Source: Nocardia cyriacigeorgica
GTDB lineage: Bacteria; Actinomycetota; Actinomycetes; Mycobacteriales; Mycobacteriaceae
NCBI RefSeq assembly: GCF_010868145.1
Contig: NZ_JAAGUY010000014.1
Location: 75,024-139,023, forward strand
Reading direction: 5' to 3'
DNA: 64,000 nt
Shown: positions 36,010-46,349 of the stretch, piece by piece
Layout: each line of letters starts with the position of its first letter
Numbering within the stretch: position 1 is the first letter of the stretch
The notes under the pieces: generated by a model
Databases searched by the model: none
Seen by the model: only the letters and a program-made list of their open reading frames with translations
Told to the model about the DNA's origin: nothing
Translations under genes and position numbers: made by a program

Positions 36010-36984
36010 GTGAACCGTGAACAGCACGGCCCGCGCCATGTCCCGGTCCTGCTCGAGCGCGCCGACGAGCTATTGGGGCCGGCCCTCGGCGAGCCCGGCT
36101 CCGTCTACCTGGACGCAACCCTTGGATTGGGCGGTCACGCCGAACATTTCCTGCGCACCTACCCGGACATCCACCTCGTCGGGCTTGACCGCGACACCGC
36201 CGCACTCGAGCTGGCGGGGGAGCGGCTGCGACCGTTCGAGGACCGAATCACGCTGGTGCACACCCGATACGACGGCATCGCCGACGCGCTCACCCAGGCG
36301 GGACTGCCCACTGTCGGCTCGGTCAGCGCGATCCTGATGGACCTCGGTGTCTCGTCCATGCAGTTGGACGAGACCGACCGCGGCTTCGCCTACTCGGTGG
36401 ACGCGCCGCTGGACATGCGGATGGACCCCACCACCGGGCCCACCGCCGCCGACGTGCTCAACACCTACAGCCACGGCGATCTGGCCCGGATCCTGAAAAC
36501 GTATGGGGAGGAACGCTTCGCGGGCCGTATCGCCAGTGAGATCGTGCGGCGCAGGCAGCAGCGGCCGTTCACCACCAGCGCACAGTTGGTGGACCTGCTC
36601 TACGACGCAATCCCCGCGGCGACCAGGCGCACCGGTGGTCATCCGGCCAAGCGCACCTTCCAGGCGCTGCGGATCGAGGTCAACGGTGAGTTGGAGTCGC
36701 TGCGGGCCGCGCTGCCCGCGGCGCTGAACGCGCTGCGTGTCGGCGGGCGGATCGTCGTCATGTCGTATCAATCGCTCGAGGATCGGGTCGTCAAACACGA
36801 ACTGGCGCAACGCGCGGCCTCGCGCACACCGGTCGGCCTTCCGGTCGAACTGCCGGGGATGGGGCCGGAGTTCCGGCTGCTCACCCGTGGCGCCGAACAG
36901 GCCACCGAACACGAGATCGAGGAAAACCCGCGCGCGGCCCCGGTACGGATGCGTGCGGCAGAACGGATTCAGGAGGTTGCATGA
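36010..36984 (+). CDS. rsmH: 16S rRNA (cytosine(1402)-N(4))-methyltransferase
   Basis: 324 residues. RsmH (MraW) methylates C1402 of 16S rRNA using S-adenosylmethionine. The SAM motif [40 protein letters not shown] and PLDMRMD are all conserved, as is [15 protein letters not shown] near the end. I chose the GTG at 36010 because GGGAGG lies five bases upstream; the frame extends 11 codons further to a TTG. The stop overlaps the start of a 45-codon ORF (ATGA), so translation continues into the division genes. Confidence 0.96.
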   Translation: MNREQHGPRHVPVLLERADELLGPALGEPGSVYLDATLGLGGHAEHFLRTYPDIHLVGLDRDTAALELAGERLRPFEDRITLVHTRYDGIADALTQAGLPTVGSVSAILMDLGVSSMQLDETDRGFAYSVDAPLDMRMDPTTGPTAADVLNTYSHGDLARILKTYGEERFAGRIASEIVRRRQQRPFTTSAQLVDLLYDAIPAATRRTGGHPAKRTFQALRIEVNGELESLRAALPAALNALRVGGRIVVMSYQSLEDRVVKHELAQRAASRTPVGLPVELPGMGPEFRLLTRGAEQATEHEIEENPRAAPVRMRAAERIQEVA

Positions 36985-37118
36985 GCACGGCGACGACGCT
37001 CGCGCAGCCTCTCGTGGGGAAACCGGCGGCCGTCCGCAGCAGCGGATCGGCGTCCGGAGGCGGCAGCTCTCCTGAGCACGGAGAGCGGCCCGGTCATGCG
37101 AAGGAGGACGCAGCGTGA
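36981..37118 (+). CDS. Short coupled ORF between rsmH and ftsL (45 aa)
   Basis: Encodes 45 residues beginning [15 protein letters not shown] and ending HAKEDAA, hydrophilic and Gly/Ser-rich in the middle, with no membrane segment. Its ATG overlaps the rsmH stop (ATGA) and has a strong AGGAGG five bases upstream. Its stop overlaps the GTG of ftsL (GTGA), whose AAGGAGGA ribosome binding site lies inside this ORF. It is therefore very likely translated, and bridges rsmH to ftsL by two overlaps. I know no family for it. It could be a true small protein or a coupling device that sets ftsL expression. Confidence 0.65.
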   Translation: MSTATTLAQPLVGKPAAVRSSGSASGGGSSPEHGERPGHAKEDAA

Positions 37119-38647
37119 GCGTGCGGACACGGACCGTCGCCGAACCCGGGCGGATCGCCCGCCGAGTGCAGGCCGCCGAACGGGTGAAATCGGGTGCGGC
37201 GCAACGCGCTTATGCCCGTCGCAGGCTGCGTGCCGAGGGGGCCGGAGGTGCCGATGCGGTGCTGCCCCGTACCTCGATCATGGCCACCCGCATCCCGTTC
37301 GTGGCGGCGATCCTCGCCATGCTCGCCTGCGGACTCGCACTCACGCTGCTGCTCACCACCCGCGCCGCCGAGGACAGCTACCTGCTCAGTGACGCAAGGA
37401 AGCTGAACCAGACCTTGGCCGATGAGCGGGCAGCGCTGCAACGCGAGGTCGAGGCGGCCGATTCGGCGCCCGAACTCGCCTCGCGCGCCAGGGAACTCGG
37501 CATGATCCCGGCCAAGGACCCGGCCCGCCTTGTCGTCGCTCCCGACGGCACCGTCACCGTGATCGGCGACCCGAAGCCGGCCGAGGGCGCACCCGTGCCG
37601 CCGCTGAACCCGCCGCCGACCCGAGCTTCGGATCGCCCCGGCGCACCGCAGAACCAGGGAGAGCGGGTCGTCCCGGTCACCACCGCGCCCCGGCCCGCCT
37701 CCGAACGGCCGGGCGGCGCCCAGACCAACGCCGCGCCGCCGGTCGGTGCGGGGATGACTCCTTCCCCTGACCTGCCCAACCCGACGACGCCGAACGGCAC
37801 CGCCCCGGCGGCCGGCGCGCCGAACCCCGCGCCCGCCGGTGTGGCCCCAGCGCCTGCTGGTGTACCGGCTCCCGCTCCGGCCCCGGCTCCCGGACTGGAC
37901 GGAGCCACTGCTCCGGCACCGGCCGCACCACCGGCGGACGCCCCAGCCCCCGCGCCCGCCGATCCGGCGGCAGGCCCTGCGCCTGTTCCGGCTGCGTCGC
38001 CTGCCCCTGCGGCGGAGGTTCCTCCGGCTCCGGCCGAGGGGGCTCCCGCGCCTGTCGCTGCTCCGGCCCCTCAGGGAGCACCGGCAGCCGCTCCGGCGCC
38101 TGCCGACGCACCTGCGCCCGCAGCAGCGCCCGCACCGGAGGCTCCGGCGCCGCCTGCTGCCGCGGCGACACCTGCTGCGGTCCCTGCTTCCGCTCCGGAA
38201 CCTGCGGCAACACCGGCTCCGGCCCAGATGCCGGGACAAGTCGCTGCCTCGGCCCCAGGCCCGGCGGCCGTCGCTGGACCGGCCGCAGATGGGCAGCAGC
38301 CGGCGGTCGAAGTGCCTGTTCCCGCACCCGCGGGGAGCGCCGTCGCGGCACCTACGCCCGACACCGCCATCGCCGTCGGTGGTCAGCCTGCAGGTGCTCC
38401 AGCCGCAGACCCTGTCCCGGCGGCAGCCCAGAATGCGCCCGCTGCGGCTCCGGCCGCCGCAGGCACCCAGCCGGCCGCACAGCCGGCCCCCGCACCTGTC
38501 GACCCCACACAACCGGCCCCGGCCGCCGTTCCCGCCCAACCCCCCGCTGAATCCGCACCCGCCGCACCGGCGCTCATCGAGAACGCGCCAGGTCAGCCAG
38601 CCGTCGCGCCGATGGCGCGGCCGACCTCGGGGGAGGCCACACGATGA
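37115..38647 (+). CDS. ftsL: FtsL-like septum protein with very long Pro/Ala-rich tail
   Basis: 510 residues. A basic cytoplasmic N-terminus (1-55), one transmembrane helix (about 56-82), then a short heptad-like coiled coil (about 88-130, AEDSYLLSDARKLNQTLADE) ending in LASRARELGMIPAKDPARLVV, the typical FtsL ending. After that come about 350 residues of Pro/Ala/Gly repeats (PAPA, PAAP) to the stop. FtsL/FtsB-type proteins link FtsQ to FtsW-FtsI in the divisome. In M. tuberculosis the equivalent is Rv2164c, also Pro-rich but, as I recall, shorter (384 aa). The tail may span the periplasm-like space or bind peptidoglycan (inference). It overlaps pbpB by four bases. Confidence 0.85.
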   Translation: MSVRTRTVAEPGRIARRVQAAERVKSGAAQRAYARRRLRAEGAGGADAVLPRTSIMATRIPFVAAILAMLACGLALTLLLTTRAAEDSYLLSDARKLNQTLADERAALQREVEAADSAPELASRARELGMIPAKDPARLVVAPDGTVTVIGDPKPAEGAPVPPLNPPPTRASDRPGAPQNQGERVVPVTTAPRPASERPGGAQTNAAPPVGAGMTPSPDLPNPTTPNGTAPAAGAPNPAPAGVAPAPAGVPAPAPAPAPGLDGATAPAPAAPPADAPAPAPADPAAGPAPVPAASPAPAAEVPPAPAEGAPAPVAAPAPQGAPAAAPAPADAPAPAAAPAPEAPAPPAAAATPAAVPASAPEPAATPAPAQMPGQVAASAPGPAAVAGPAADGQQPAVEVPVPAPAGSAVAAPTPDTAIAVGGQPAGAPAADPVPAAAQNAPAAAPAAAGTQPAAQPAPAPVDPTQPAPAAVPAQPPAESAPAAPALIENAPGQPAVAPMARPTSGEATR

Positions 38648-40518
38648 GGCGGCCCGGACCCGCGAAGCGTTCGCGTCGCGGGCCGGTGAGAAGACGCGGA
38701 TCGGCGCCGCGGCTGGACCGGCCGATCCGGATGCGGTTGGGCGCGGGACGGATCGCGATGTTCGGCGCACTCGCCGTCGTCGCGATCCAATTGTTGTGGG
38801 TACAGAGCATTTCCGCGCCTGGCCTGTCTGCGCAGGCGGCCAGCCAGCGCACCGCGCACTGGGTCGACGAGGCCATGCGCGGGCCGATCACCGACCGGAA
38901 CGGCAAGGCCCTCGCGTTCACCGTCACCGCGAAGGAGTTGCACTTTCAGCCGATCAAGGTGCGTAAGGACCTGGCGGAGGCCAAGGCCGAGGACGACTCC
39001 GCACCCGACCCGGAACAGCGCCTGCGCGATATCGCCGCGACCATCCACGACAAACTCGGCGACAAGGGCCCCAGCGAGAAGAAGCTGCTGGAACTGCTGA
39101 ACAGCGACGAGCAGTTCGTCTATCTGGCGCGCAATGTGGACCCACGGATCGCCGCCGAGATCGTCGTGGAGTTCAGCGAAGTCGGCGCCGACTCGCAGAA
39201 CCCACGGGAGTACCCCGGCGGATCGTTGGCCGCCAACGTCATCGGTGCCACCGGTTGGGACGGGCACGGCCAGATCGGGCTGGAATCGTCGCTGGACTCC
39301 GTGCTCGCGGGCACCGATGGTTCGCACACCTACGATCGCGGCGCCGACGGTGCCGTGATCCCCGGCAGCTGGCGTGACCGCGTACCCGCGGTGAACGGCT
39401 ACGGCGTCGAGCTGACCCTCGATTCGGACCTGCAGTACTACGTCCAGCAGCAGGTGCAGCAGGCAAAAGACATGTCGGGAGCGAAATCGGCGTCCGCTGT
39501 GGTGCTGGACGCCAAAACCGGCCAGGTGCTGGCGATGGCGAACGACAGCACCTTCAATCCGTCACTGGGCCCGGAACATTGGAAGCCGGAGGACCTGGAC
39601 AATCCGTCGATCACCAAGCCATTCGAACCCGGCTCGGTGAACAAGATCGTCACAGCCGCAGCGGCCATCGAATACGGGCTCACCAATCCGGACGAGGTGC
39701 ATCAGGTTCCCGGCCAGATCCACATGGCCGGTGTCACCGTCGGTGACGCGTGGGACCACGGCGTCGCGCCCTACACCACCACCGGAATCTTCGGAAAGTC
39801 CTCCAATGTCGGCACTCTGATGCTCGCGCAGCGCGTCGGTGAAGACCGCTTCGCCGATATGCTCACCCGGTTCGGCCTCGGCCAACGCGCCGGTGTCGGC
39901 CTGCCCGGTGAGAGCCCGGGTCTGCTGCCTGCCCGCGACCAGTGGTCCGGCGGTACATTCGCGAACCTGCCGATCGGCCAGGGGCTTTCGATGACGACTC
40001 TCCAGATGACCGGCATGTACCAGGCCATTGCCAATGATGGCCTGCGGATCCCGCCACGCATCCTCAGGGCGAAGATCGCGCCCGACGGCACCCGGACCGA
40101 GGAGCCGACCCCGGAGGGTGTGCGGGTGGTGAGTCCGCAGACCGCGCAGACGTTGCGCACCATGTTCCAGGCGGTGGTCCAGCGCGACCCGATGGGCGTG
40201 CAGATGGGCACCGGCGTCCCCGCCGCGATCGAGGGCTATCAGATCGCGGGCAAGACCGGCACGGCGCAGAAGGTCGACCCGGCGTGCGGCTGCTATTCGA
40301 CCTCGTCGTACTGGATCACCTTCGCCGGTATGGCGCCGGCCGACGACCCGCGCTACGTCATCGGGATGATGCTCGACGCACCGGTGCGCAGCGCCGATGG
40401 CAGCGGTGGTCAGTCCGCGGCACCGCTGTTCCACAACATCGCCTCCTGGGCGTTGCAGCGCGATCGCATTCCGCCGTCCACCGAGCCCACCAGGCGCTTC
40501 GTGCTCCAGGCCTCGTGA
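38644..40518 (+). CDS. pbpB: Septal peptidoglycan transpeptidase (PBP3/FtsI type)
   Basis: 624 residues, class B penicillin-binding protein. A cytoplasmic Arg-rich start, one helix (about 38-58), a dimerisation/pedestal domain (about 70-270) and the transpeptidase domain. Active-site motifs: SVNK with catalytic Ser331 (FEPGSVNK), SSN (386-388) and KTG (537-539). It cross-links septal peptidoglycan together with the FtsW glycosyltransferase encoded downstream. The start overlaps ftsL (ATGA). No PASTA domain follows the transpeptidase domain. Confidence 0.96.
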   Translation: MRRPGPAKRSRRGPVRRRGSAPRLDRPIRMRLGAGRIAMFGALAVVAIQLLWVQSISAPGLSAQAASQRTAHWVDEAMRGPITDRNGKALAFTVTAKELHFQPIKVRKDLAEAKAEDDSAPDPEQRLRDIAATIHDKLGDKGPSEKKLLELLNSDEQFVYLARNVDPRIAAEIVVEFSEVGADSQNPREYPGGSLAANVIGATGWDGHGQIGLESSLDSVLAGTDGSHTYDRGADGAVIPGSWRDRVPAVNGYGVELTLDSDLQYYVQQQVQQAKDMSGAKSASAVVLDAKTGQVLAMANDSTFNPSLGPEHWKPEDLDNPSITKPFEPGSVNKIVTAAAAIEYGLTNPDEVHQVPGQIHMAGVTVGDAWDHGVAPYTTTGIFGKSSNVGTLMLAQRVGEDRFADMLTRFGLGQRAGVGLPGESPGLLPARDQWSGGTFANLPIGQGLSMTTLQMTGMYQAIANDGLRIPPRILRAKIAPDGTRTEEPTPEGVRVVSPQTAQTLRTMFQAVVQRDPMGVQMGTGVPAAIEGYQIAGKTGTAQKVDPACGCYSTSSYWITFAGMAPADDPRYVIGMMLDAPVRSADGSGGQSAAPLFHNIASWALQRDRIPPSTEPTRRFVLQAS

Positions 40519-40610
40519 GCTCGTGCCGCTGCCGTCACCCGCTGGACCTGCCGCGACCCATCGCACGGTGGGTCGTCACGAGTGCGGCGGACCCGAATCC
40601 GTGAACCGCG

Positions 40611-40641
40611 TTGCCTGCCCTGAAGTGGGCGTCGGTAACCT
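40611..40641 (+). promoter_or_regulatory. Candidate promoter for murE
   Basis: TTGCCT (40611-40616) and TAACCT (40636-40641) are spaced 19 bases apart and lie 46 bp before the murE start, within the 168-bp gap after pbpB. This is the largest break inside the mur/fts run, so a new transcript may begin here. Confidence 0.4.
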
Positions 40642-40686
40642 GACTCGTCGTCGGTGTATGCACCATAAATCGCAGAGAGGAACCTT

Positions 40687-42273
40687 GTGCCCGCGCAGTC
40701 CAGCCAGCACGCGCTACGACCGGCCGAGCCGAAGTCGTCGCCGCTGTCCGACCTGCTGGATCTGACCGGCGCCGAGCCGTGCTCGGACCTGCCGTCGGGT
40801 GTGGTGATCACCGGTATCGAACAGCGTTCCGATGCTGTCGTCCCTGGTGATCTCTTCGCCGCTCTGCCGGGGTCTCGGGCCCACGGTGCACGGTTCGCCC
40901 GTGCCGCCGTCGACCGCGGCGCGGTGGCCGTGTTCACCGACGCTGAAGGCGCTGAGCTCGCCGGTGAGCTCGGCGTGCCGGTACTGGTGCGGGAACGTCC
41001 GCGCGAGGTGCTCGGCGAGCTGTCGGCGGCGATCTACGGCCATCCGTCGGATCGGCTCCGCATCGTCGGCATCACCGGAACCTCCGGCAAGACCACCACC
41101 TCCTATCTGGTGGAGGCGGGATTGGCCGCCGCCGGGTTGTCCACGGCGCTGGTCGGCACCATCGAGACCCGGATCGGCGGTCGCCGGGTGCCGAGCGCGC
41201 TTACCACACCGGAAGCCCCGCAGCTGCACGCGATGTTCGCGCTGATGGTCGAGCAGGGGGTGGATGCGGTGGTGATGGAGGTGTCCAGTCACGCGCTGGC
41301 GTTGGGCCGGGTCGACGGCGTGCGTTTCGCGGTGGGTGCGTTCACCAATCTGTCCCAGGACCACCTGGATTTCCACGCCGATTTCGAGGACTACTTCGCG
41401 GCCAAGCGCAGGCTGTTCGAGCCGCAGTCGCCGGTGGCCGCGCGCACCAAGGTGATCTGCATCGATGACGAATGGGGCAGGCGCCTGGCCGACGGGCTGG
41501 CCGACCCGGTCACCGTCGCCACGACCGGTCCGGCCGATTGGCAGCTGTCCGGCACAGTGCGCACCCATGGCGGCGAACAGGACTTCACCGCGGCCGGTCC
41601 GCACGGCGAAACCGATGTGCGGCTGCGTCTTCCGGGCCGCTACAACGTCGCCAACGGCCTGCTGGCGGTGGCGGTGTGTGTAGCCGCGGGCGTCGACGCG
41701 GCCGTTGCCGGGCCCGCGCTGGCCACCGTCGATGTACCGGGCCGCATGCAGCGCGTGGAACGCGGCCAGGACTTCCTCGCGCTGGTCGACTACGCGCACA
41801 AGCCCGCGGCGGTGGAGTCGGTCATCGCCACCCTGCGCGCCCATCTCACCGAATCCGCCACAGGCGGCAGGCTCGCGGTGGTGGTCGGCGCGGGCGGCGA
41901 CCGTGACGCGGGCAAGCGTGCACTGATGGGAGCGGCCGGAGCGCGCGGAGCGGACCTACTGATCATTACCGATGACAATCCGCGCACCGAGGACCCGGCG
42001 GCCATCCGTGCCGCCCTGCGCGAAGGCGCGCTCGGTGTGGCGGAATCCGACCGCGGCGAGATCCGCGAGATCGGCGACCGGGCCGCGGCCATCAACGCGG
42101 CGGTGGCCTGGGCCCGCACCGGTGACGTGGTGCTGGTCGCGGGCAAGGGACACGAGGCAGGGCAGGAGATCCACGGGGTGAAGCACCCGTTCGACGACCG
42201 CGAGGTACTCGCGGCGGCGATACAGCAGCGAAGTCCGCAGAGTTCGGACGCGGAGGACTTGACGGTTTCATGA
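40687..42273 (+). CDS. murE: UDP-N-acetylmuramoyl-L-alanyl-D-glutamate--2,6-diaminopimelate ligase
   Basis: 528 residues. The three Mur-ligase domains are in order; the ATP loop is GTSGKTTT (about 131-138) and the meso-diaminopimelate selectivity motif is DNPR (430-433), so the third stem-peptide residue is mDAP. It acts in the cytoplasm. A GTG start is preceded by GAGAGGAACC. The stop overlaps murF by four bases. Confidence 0.96.
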   Translation: MPAQSSQHALRPAEPKSSPLSDLLDLTGAEPCSDLPSGVVITGIEQRSDAVVPGDLFAALPGSRAHGARFARAAVDRGAVAVFTDAEGAELAGELGVPVLVRERPREVLGELSAAIYGHPSDRLRIVGITGTSGKTTTSYLVEAGLAAAGLSTALVGTIETRIGGRRVPSALTTPEAPQLHAMFALMVEQGVDAVVMEVSSHALALGRVDGVRFAVGAFTNLSQDHLDFHADFEDYFAAKRRLFEPQSPVAARTKVICIDDEWGRRLADGLADPVTVATTGPADWQLSGTVRTHGGEQDFTAAGPHGETDVRLRLPGRYNVANGLLAVAVCVAAGVDAAVAGPALATVDVPGRMQRVERGQDFLALVDYAHKPAAVESVIATLRAHLTESATGGRLAVVVGAGGDRDAGKRALMGAAGARGADLLIITDDNPRTEDPAAIRAALREGALGVAESDRGEIREIGDRAAAINAAVAWARTGDVVLVAGKGHEAGQEIHGVKHPFDDREVLAAAIQQRSPQSSDAEDLTVS

Positions 42274-43784
42274 TCGAGATGACACTGCGGGATATCGCGG
42301 ACGTCGTCGGCGGCACGCTGCACGACGTCGCGGACCCGGAGGCGAAGGTGACCGGTTCGGTCGAATTCGATTCGCGCCGTATCGGTTCCGGAGATATTTT
42401 CCTCGCCCTGCCCGGCGAGCGCGCCGACGGCCACGATTACGCGGCGGTAGCGGTCGAGGCCGGTGCCGTCGCGGTGTTGGCAGCGCGTCCGGTGGGTGTG
42501 CCCGCGATCGTGGTCGCGCCGAGTCCCGGTACCGTGCCCGCGAATTCGGCGGTGGTGGCCAATGATCCCGACGGTTCGGGTGCCGCGGTGCTGTCGGCGC
42601 TGGCGAAGCTGGCGCGCGCCAGCGTCGAAGGTCTGGTCGCGGCAGGCGGTTTGACCGTCGTCGGCGTGACCGGATCCTCCGGCAAGACCTCCACCAAGGA
42701 TCTGCTCGCCGCGGTGCTCGCGCCGCTCGGTCCGGTGGTGGCGCCGCCCGGCTCGTTCAACAACGAACTGGGACATCCGTGGACGGCGTTGCGTGCCGAT
42801 GCCACGACCAAGTTCCTGGTATTGGAGCTGTCGGCTCGCGGGCCCGGGCATATCGCCGCGCTCACCGAGATCGCACCGCCGAACATCGGCGTCGTGCTCA
42901 ACGTCGGCACCGCGCATCTCGGCGAGTTCGGTAGCCGTGAGGCCATCGCGCAGACCAAGGGCGAACTGGTCGAAGCACTACCGTCGACCGGCCTCGCGGT
43001 GCTCAACGCCGACGATTCGCAGGTAGCCGCGATGTCGGCGCGTACATCGGCGCGGGTCGTCATGGTGGGGCAGGCCGAGCGTGCCGATATCCGCGCGACC
43101 GACGTGATGCTCGATGACGAGGCCAAAGCACAGTTCACGCTGCACACCCTGGCGGGCAGCGCGCAGGTGCGCCTGTCGGTGCACGGCGAACACCAGGTCG
43201 GCAATGCTCTCTCCGCGGTGGCCGTCGCCCAGGAATGCGGCGCCGACCTCGACACCATCGTTGCCGCACTGTCGGGCGCACGCGCGGCCTCGGCCCGCAG
43301 GATGGATGTGCGGACCACCGCCGACGGCGTCACCGTTGTCAACGACTCGTACAACGCCAACCCTGATTCGGTGCGCGCCGCGCTCAAGGCGCTGGTCACC
43401 ATGTCCAAGGCAGGTGACACCCCGCGCCGCAGCTGGGCGGTGCTCGGTGAGATGGCCGAACTCGGCGAGGAATCGGTGATCGAACACGACGCCATCGGAC
43501 GGCTCGCGGTCCGCCTGGATGTGGACCGGCTCATCGTGGTCGGTACCGGGCGGCCCTCCCGGGCGATGCACCAGGGTGCGGTGATGGAAGGCTCATGGGG
43601 CGAGGAATCGGTCCTCGTTCCCGATATCGGTGCGGCGATCGCGCTGCTCGACGATGCGGTCGAGCCGGGTGATGTGGTGCTGGTCAAGGCATCGCAGTCG
43701 GTCGGCCTATGGGCCGTCGCCGAACATCTGACCGGTGACACCCGGCCGGATGGACGCAGGGGTAGCGCGGAGGCAGTGCGATGA
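42270..43784 (+). CDS. murF: UDP-N-acetylmuramoyl-tripeptide--D-alanyl-D-alanine ligase
   Basis: 504 residues. The ATP-binding loop GSSGKTST (135-142) and downstream [10 protein letters not shown] are typical of MurF, which adds D-Ala-D-Ala to give the UDP-MurNAc-pentapeptide. The N-terminal domain [27 protein letters not shown] binds the UDP-sugar. Both ends overlap neighbours by four bases (ATGA with murE and mraY). Confidence 0.96.
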   Translation: MIEMTLRDIADVVGGTLHDVADPEAKVTGSVEFDSRRIGSGDIFLALPGERADGHDYAAVAVEAGAVAVLAARPVGVPAIVVAPSPGTVPANSAVVANDPDGSGAAVLSALAKLARASVEGLVAAGGLTVVGVTGSSGKTSTKDLLAAVLAPLGPVVAPPGSFNNELGHPWTALRADATTKFLVLELSARGPGHIAALTEIAPPNIGVVLNVGTAHLGEFGSREAIAQTKGELVEALPSTGLAVLNADDSQVAAMSARTSARVVMVGQAERADIRATDVMLDDEAKAQFTLHTLAGSAQVRLSVHGEHQVGNALSAVAVAQECGADLDTIVAALSGARAASARRMDVRTTADGVTVVNDSYNANPDSVRAALKALVTMSKAGDTPRRSWAVLGEMAELGEESVIEHDAIGRLAVRLDVDRLIVVGTGRPSRAMHQGAVMEGSWGEESVLVPDIGAAIALLDDAVEPGDVVLVKASQSVGLWAVAEHLTGDTRPDGRRGSAEAVR

Positions 43785-44857
43785 GACAGATTCTGTTCGC
43801 GGCGGGGATCGCGCTTGCGGTGTCGATTCTGTTGACGCCGCTGTTGATCAAGATGTTCGCCAAGCAGGGCTTCGGCCAGGAGATCCGGGTCGACGGCCCG
43901 GCCAGCCATCAGGCCAAGCGCGGTACGCCGACCATGGGTGGCGTCGCCATCATCATCGGTATGTGGGCCGGTTACCTCGGTTCGCACCTGATCGGTATCG
44001 GTTACGACGCCGAAGGTCCGTCGGCGTCGGCGCTGCTGGTGCTCGGGCTGGCGACCGCACTCGGCGCGGTCGGCTTCGTCGACGACTTCATCAAGATCCG
44101 CAAAGGCCGCAATCTCGGCCTGACGGCCGCGGGCAAGTACATCGGTCAGCTCACCGCCGCGGTGGTGTTCGGCGTGCTGGCCCTGCAGTTCCGCGGCGAC
44201 AGCGGGCTGACCCCGGCCAGTAGGCATCTGTCCTATGTCCGCGACATCACCACGGTGTCGATGGGCGTGATCGTGTTCCTTGCCTTCGTCTGCCTGCTGG
44301 TGGTGGCCTGGTCGAACGCGGTGAACCTCACCGATGGCCTCGACGGTCTCGCCGCCGGATCGATGAGCCTGGTGCTCGGCGGCTACGTGATCATCACGTT
44401 CTGGCAGTACTACCACGCCTGCGAGACCAAGCCGGAGACCGGTTGCTACAACGTGCGTGACCCGCTGGATCTGGCTCTGGTGTGCGCCGCGGGCGCCGCC
44501 GCGTGCATGGGCTTCCTGTGGTGGAACGCGGCACCGGCCAAGATCTTCATGGGCGATACCGGGTCGCTGGCACTGGGTGGTCTGCTCGCGGGCCTGTCCA
44601 TCACGACCCGCACCGAGCTGCTGATGGTGGTCATCGGCGCGCTGTTCGTCGCCGAGGCGGCGTCGGTGGTGCTGCAGGTCGCGGTGTTCCGCACCACGCG
44701 CAACCGCTTGTTCAAGATGGCGCCGTTCCATCATCACTTCGAGCTGAGTAAATGGGCCGAAACGACGGTGATCATCCGGTTCTGGCTGCTGGCCGCGATG
44801 GCCTCCGCGGTCGGACTCGGCCTGTTCTACAGCGAATATCTTTCCGCGGTCGGGTGA
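43781..44857 (+). CDS. mraY: Phospho-N-acetylmuramoyl-pentapeptide transferase
   Basis: 358 residues, about ten membrane helices. It moves phospho-MurNAc-pentapeptide to undecaprenyl phosphate, forming lipid I. Conserved loops are [19 protein letters not shown] (catalytic Asp pair), [24 protein letters not shown] and the histidine loop PFHHHFEL. It overlaps murF by four bases and precedes murD by 7 bp. Confidence 0.97.
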   Translation: MRQILFAAGIALAVSILLTPLLIKMFAKQGFGQEIRVDGPASHQAKRGTPTMGGVAIIIGMWAGYLGSHLIGIGYDAEGPSASALLVLGLATALGAVGFVDDFIKIRKGRNLGLTAAGKYIGQLTAAVVFGVLALQFRGDSGLTPASRHLSYVRDITTVSMGVIVFLAFVCLLVVAWSNAVNLTDGLDGLAAGSMSLVLGGYVIITFWQYYHACETKPETGCYNVRDPLDLALVCAAGAAACMGFLWWNAAPAKIFMGDTGSLALGGLLAGLSITTRTELLMVVIGALFVAEAASVVLQVAVFRTTRNRLFKMAPFHHHFELSKWAETTVIIRFWLLAAMASAVGLGLFYSEYLSAVG

Positions 44858-44864
44858 GCTGATT

Positions 44865-46349
44865 ATGGTCGAACATTCTCCGCGGGCCCTGCGCTCGCCG
44901 GGTCCCATGCTCGAATTCCTGCGTGGCCGTGAGGTGCTCGTGGCCGGCTGGGGTGTGTCCGGGCGTTCGCTGATCGAGCCGCTCCAGGACATCGGCGCCA
45001 AGCCGGTCGTCACCGACGGCGGCGCCAAGGCCTTGACCGAGGCCGCCGAACTTGGCCTCGAGGTCGCCACCACCGCCGAACTCGAACACACCGACTGGAG
45101 TCGTTTCGCGCTGGTGATCACCAGCCCGGGCTGGCGCCCGGACTCGCCGGTGCTTGTCGCTGCGGTGTCGGAAGGTATCCCGGTCTGGGGTGATGTGGAG
45201 TTCGCCTGGTGGGTCGATCAGGCCCGCATCTACGGCGAAGTCCGCAAATGGCTGGTAGTGACCGGCACCAACGGCAAAACCACCACCACCTCGATGGTGC
45301 ACTCCATCCTGCGTGCCGCGGGCATTGCCAGCGTGGCCTGCGGCAATATCGGGCTGCCGATCCTGGACGCGCTGCGCCGCAATCCGGGCCCGCAGGTGCT
45401 CGCGGTGGAACTGTCGTCGTTCCAGCTGCATTGGGCGCCGTCGGTGCGGCCGGAAGCCGGTGTGGTGCTCAATGTCGCCGAGGATCACCTCGACTGGCAC
45501 GGCGGACTCGACGCCTACGCCGCCGCGAAAGCGCGTGCGCTGGTCGGCCGGGTCGGTGTGGTCGGCCTGGACGATCCGGTAGCCGCTTCGCTGGCCCGCA
45601 AGTCCAAGGCCAAACGCACCGTCGGTTTCCGGATCGGTGTCCCCGCCGACGGTGAATTGGGTGTCGTCGACGGCAAATTGCTCGATCGCGCGTTCACCAA
45701 GGCGGCGATCCTCGCCGAAACCAAGGAAATCAGCCCGCCCGGACCGGCCGGTGTCGCCGACGCCCTCGCCGCGGCCGCGCTGACCAGGGCCATCGATGTG
45801 GCGCCGCAGTTCGTGCGTGAGGGCCTTGTCGAGCACAAGGTTGGCCCGCATCGGGCGGCGTTCGTGCGCGAACTGGGCGGCGTCGAATTCATCGACGACT
45901 CCAAGGCGACCAACCCGCACGCTGCGCGATCGTCGATCCTGGCGCATCCGCATGTGGTGTGGGTGGCAGGCGGTCAGCTCAAGGGCGCCGGCGTCGAGGA
46001 CCTCCTCGAGGAGGTCGCCGACCGGCTCGTCGCCGCCGTGCTGATCGGTACCGATGCCGAAGTCATCGCGGCCGCATTGGCGCGACACGCGCCCGAAGTC
46101 CCCGTGGTCGAGCTGGCCTCGGGAGACTATGCAGGCATGGGTGACGATGATTCGGGCAGAGCCGGCGCCGATGAGGTGATGGCGCAGGCCGTGCGCGCGG
46201 CGGCCGGATTGGCCCGTCACGGCGACACCGTGCTGCTCGCGCCTGCCGCAGCCTCACTGGACATGTTCGCCGACTACACCCATCGTGGCCGTAGCTTCGC
46301 CGCCGCGGTGCACACCCTGGAGGACGGGGACATCGGGCGGCGGTTGTGA
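44865..46349 (+). CDS. murD: UDP-N-acetylmuramoyl-L-alanine--D-glutamate ligase
   Basis: 494 residues. The N-terminal Rossmann domain begins [14 protein letters not shown]; the ATP loop is GTNGKTTT (134-141); the C-terminal domain has [13 protein letters not shown] and WVAGGQLKG. It adds D-glutamate to UDP-MurNAc-L-Ala. The ribosome binding site at the first ATG is weak; a second ATG 14 codons on is possible. The stop overlaps the ftsW GTG by four bases. Confidence 0.96.
   Translation: MVEHSPRALRSPGPMLEFLRGREVLVAGWGVSGRSLIEPLQDIGAKPVVTDGGAKALTEAAELGLEVATTAELEHTDWSRFALVITSPGWRPDSPVLVAAVSEGIPVWGDVEFAWWVDQARIYGEVRKWLVVTGTNGKTTTTSMVHSILRAAGIASVACGNIGLPILDALRRNPGPQVLAVELSSFQLHWAPSVRPEAGVVLNVAEDHLDWHGGLDAYAAAKARALVGRVGVVGLDDPVAASLARKSKAKRTVGFRIGVPADGELGVVDGKLLDRAFTKAAILAETKEISPPGPAGVADALAAAALTRAIDVAPQFVREGLVEHKVGPHRAAFVRELGGVEFIDDSKATNPHAARSSILAHPHVVWVAGGQLKGAGVEDLLEEVADRLVAAVLIGTDAEVIAAALARHAPEVPVVELASGDYAGMGDDDSGRAGADEVMAQAVRAAAGLARHGDTVLLAPAAASLDMFADYTHRGRSFAAAVHTLEDGDIGRRL

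Noticed and set aside
42437-45121. 894-codon open frame on the minus strand across murF, mraY and murD
   Set aside because: It runs antisense to three well-recognised genes in a high-GC region where the opposite frame rarely meets stops; its protein is low-complexity Arg/Ala/Ser with no family features.
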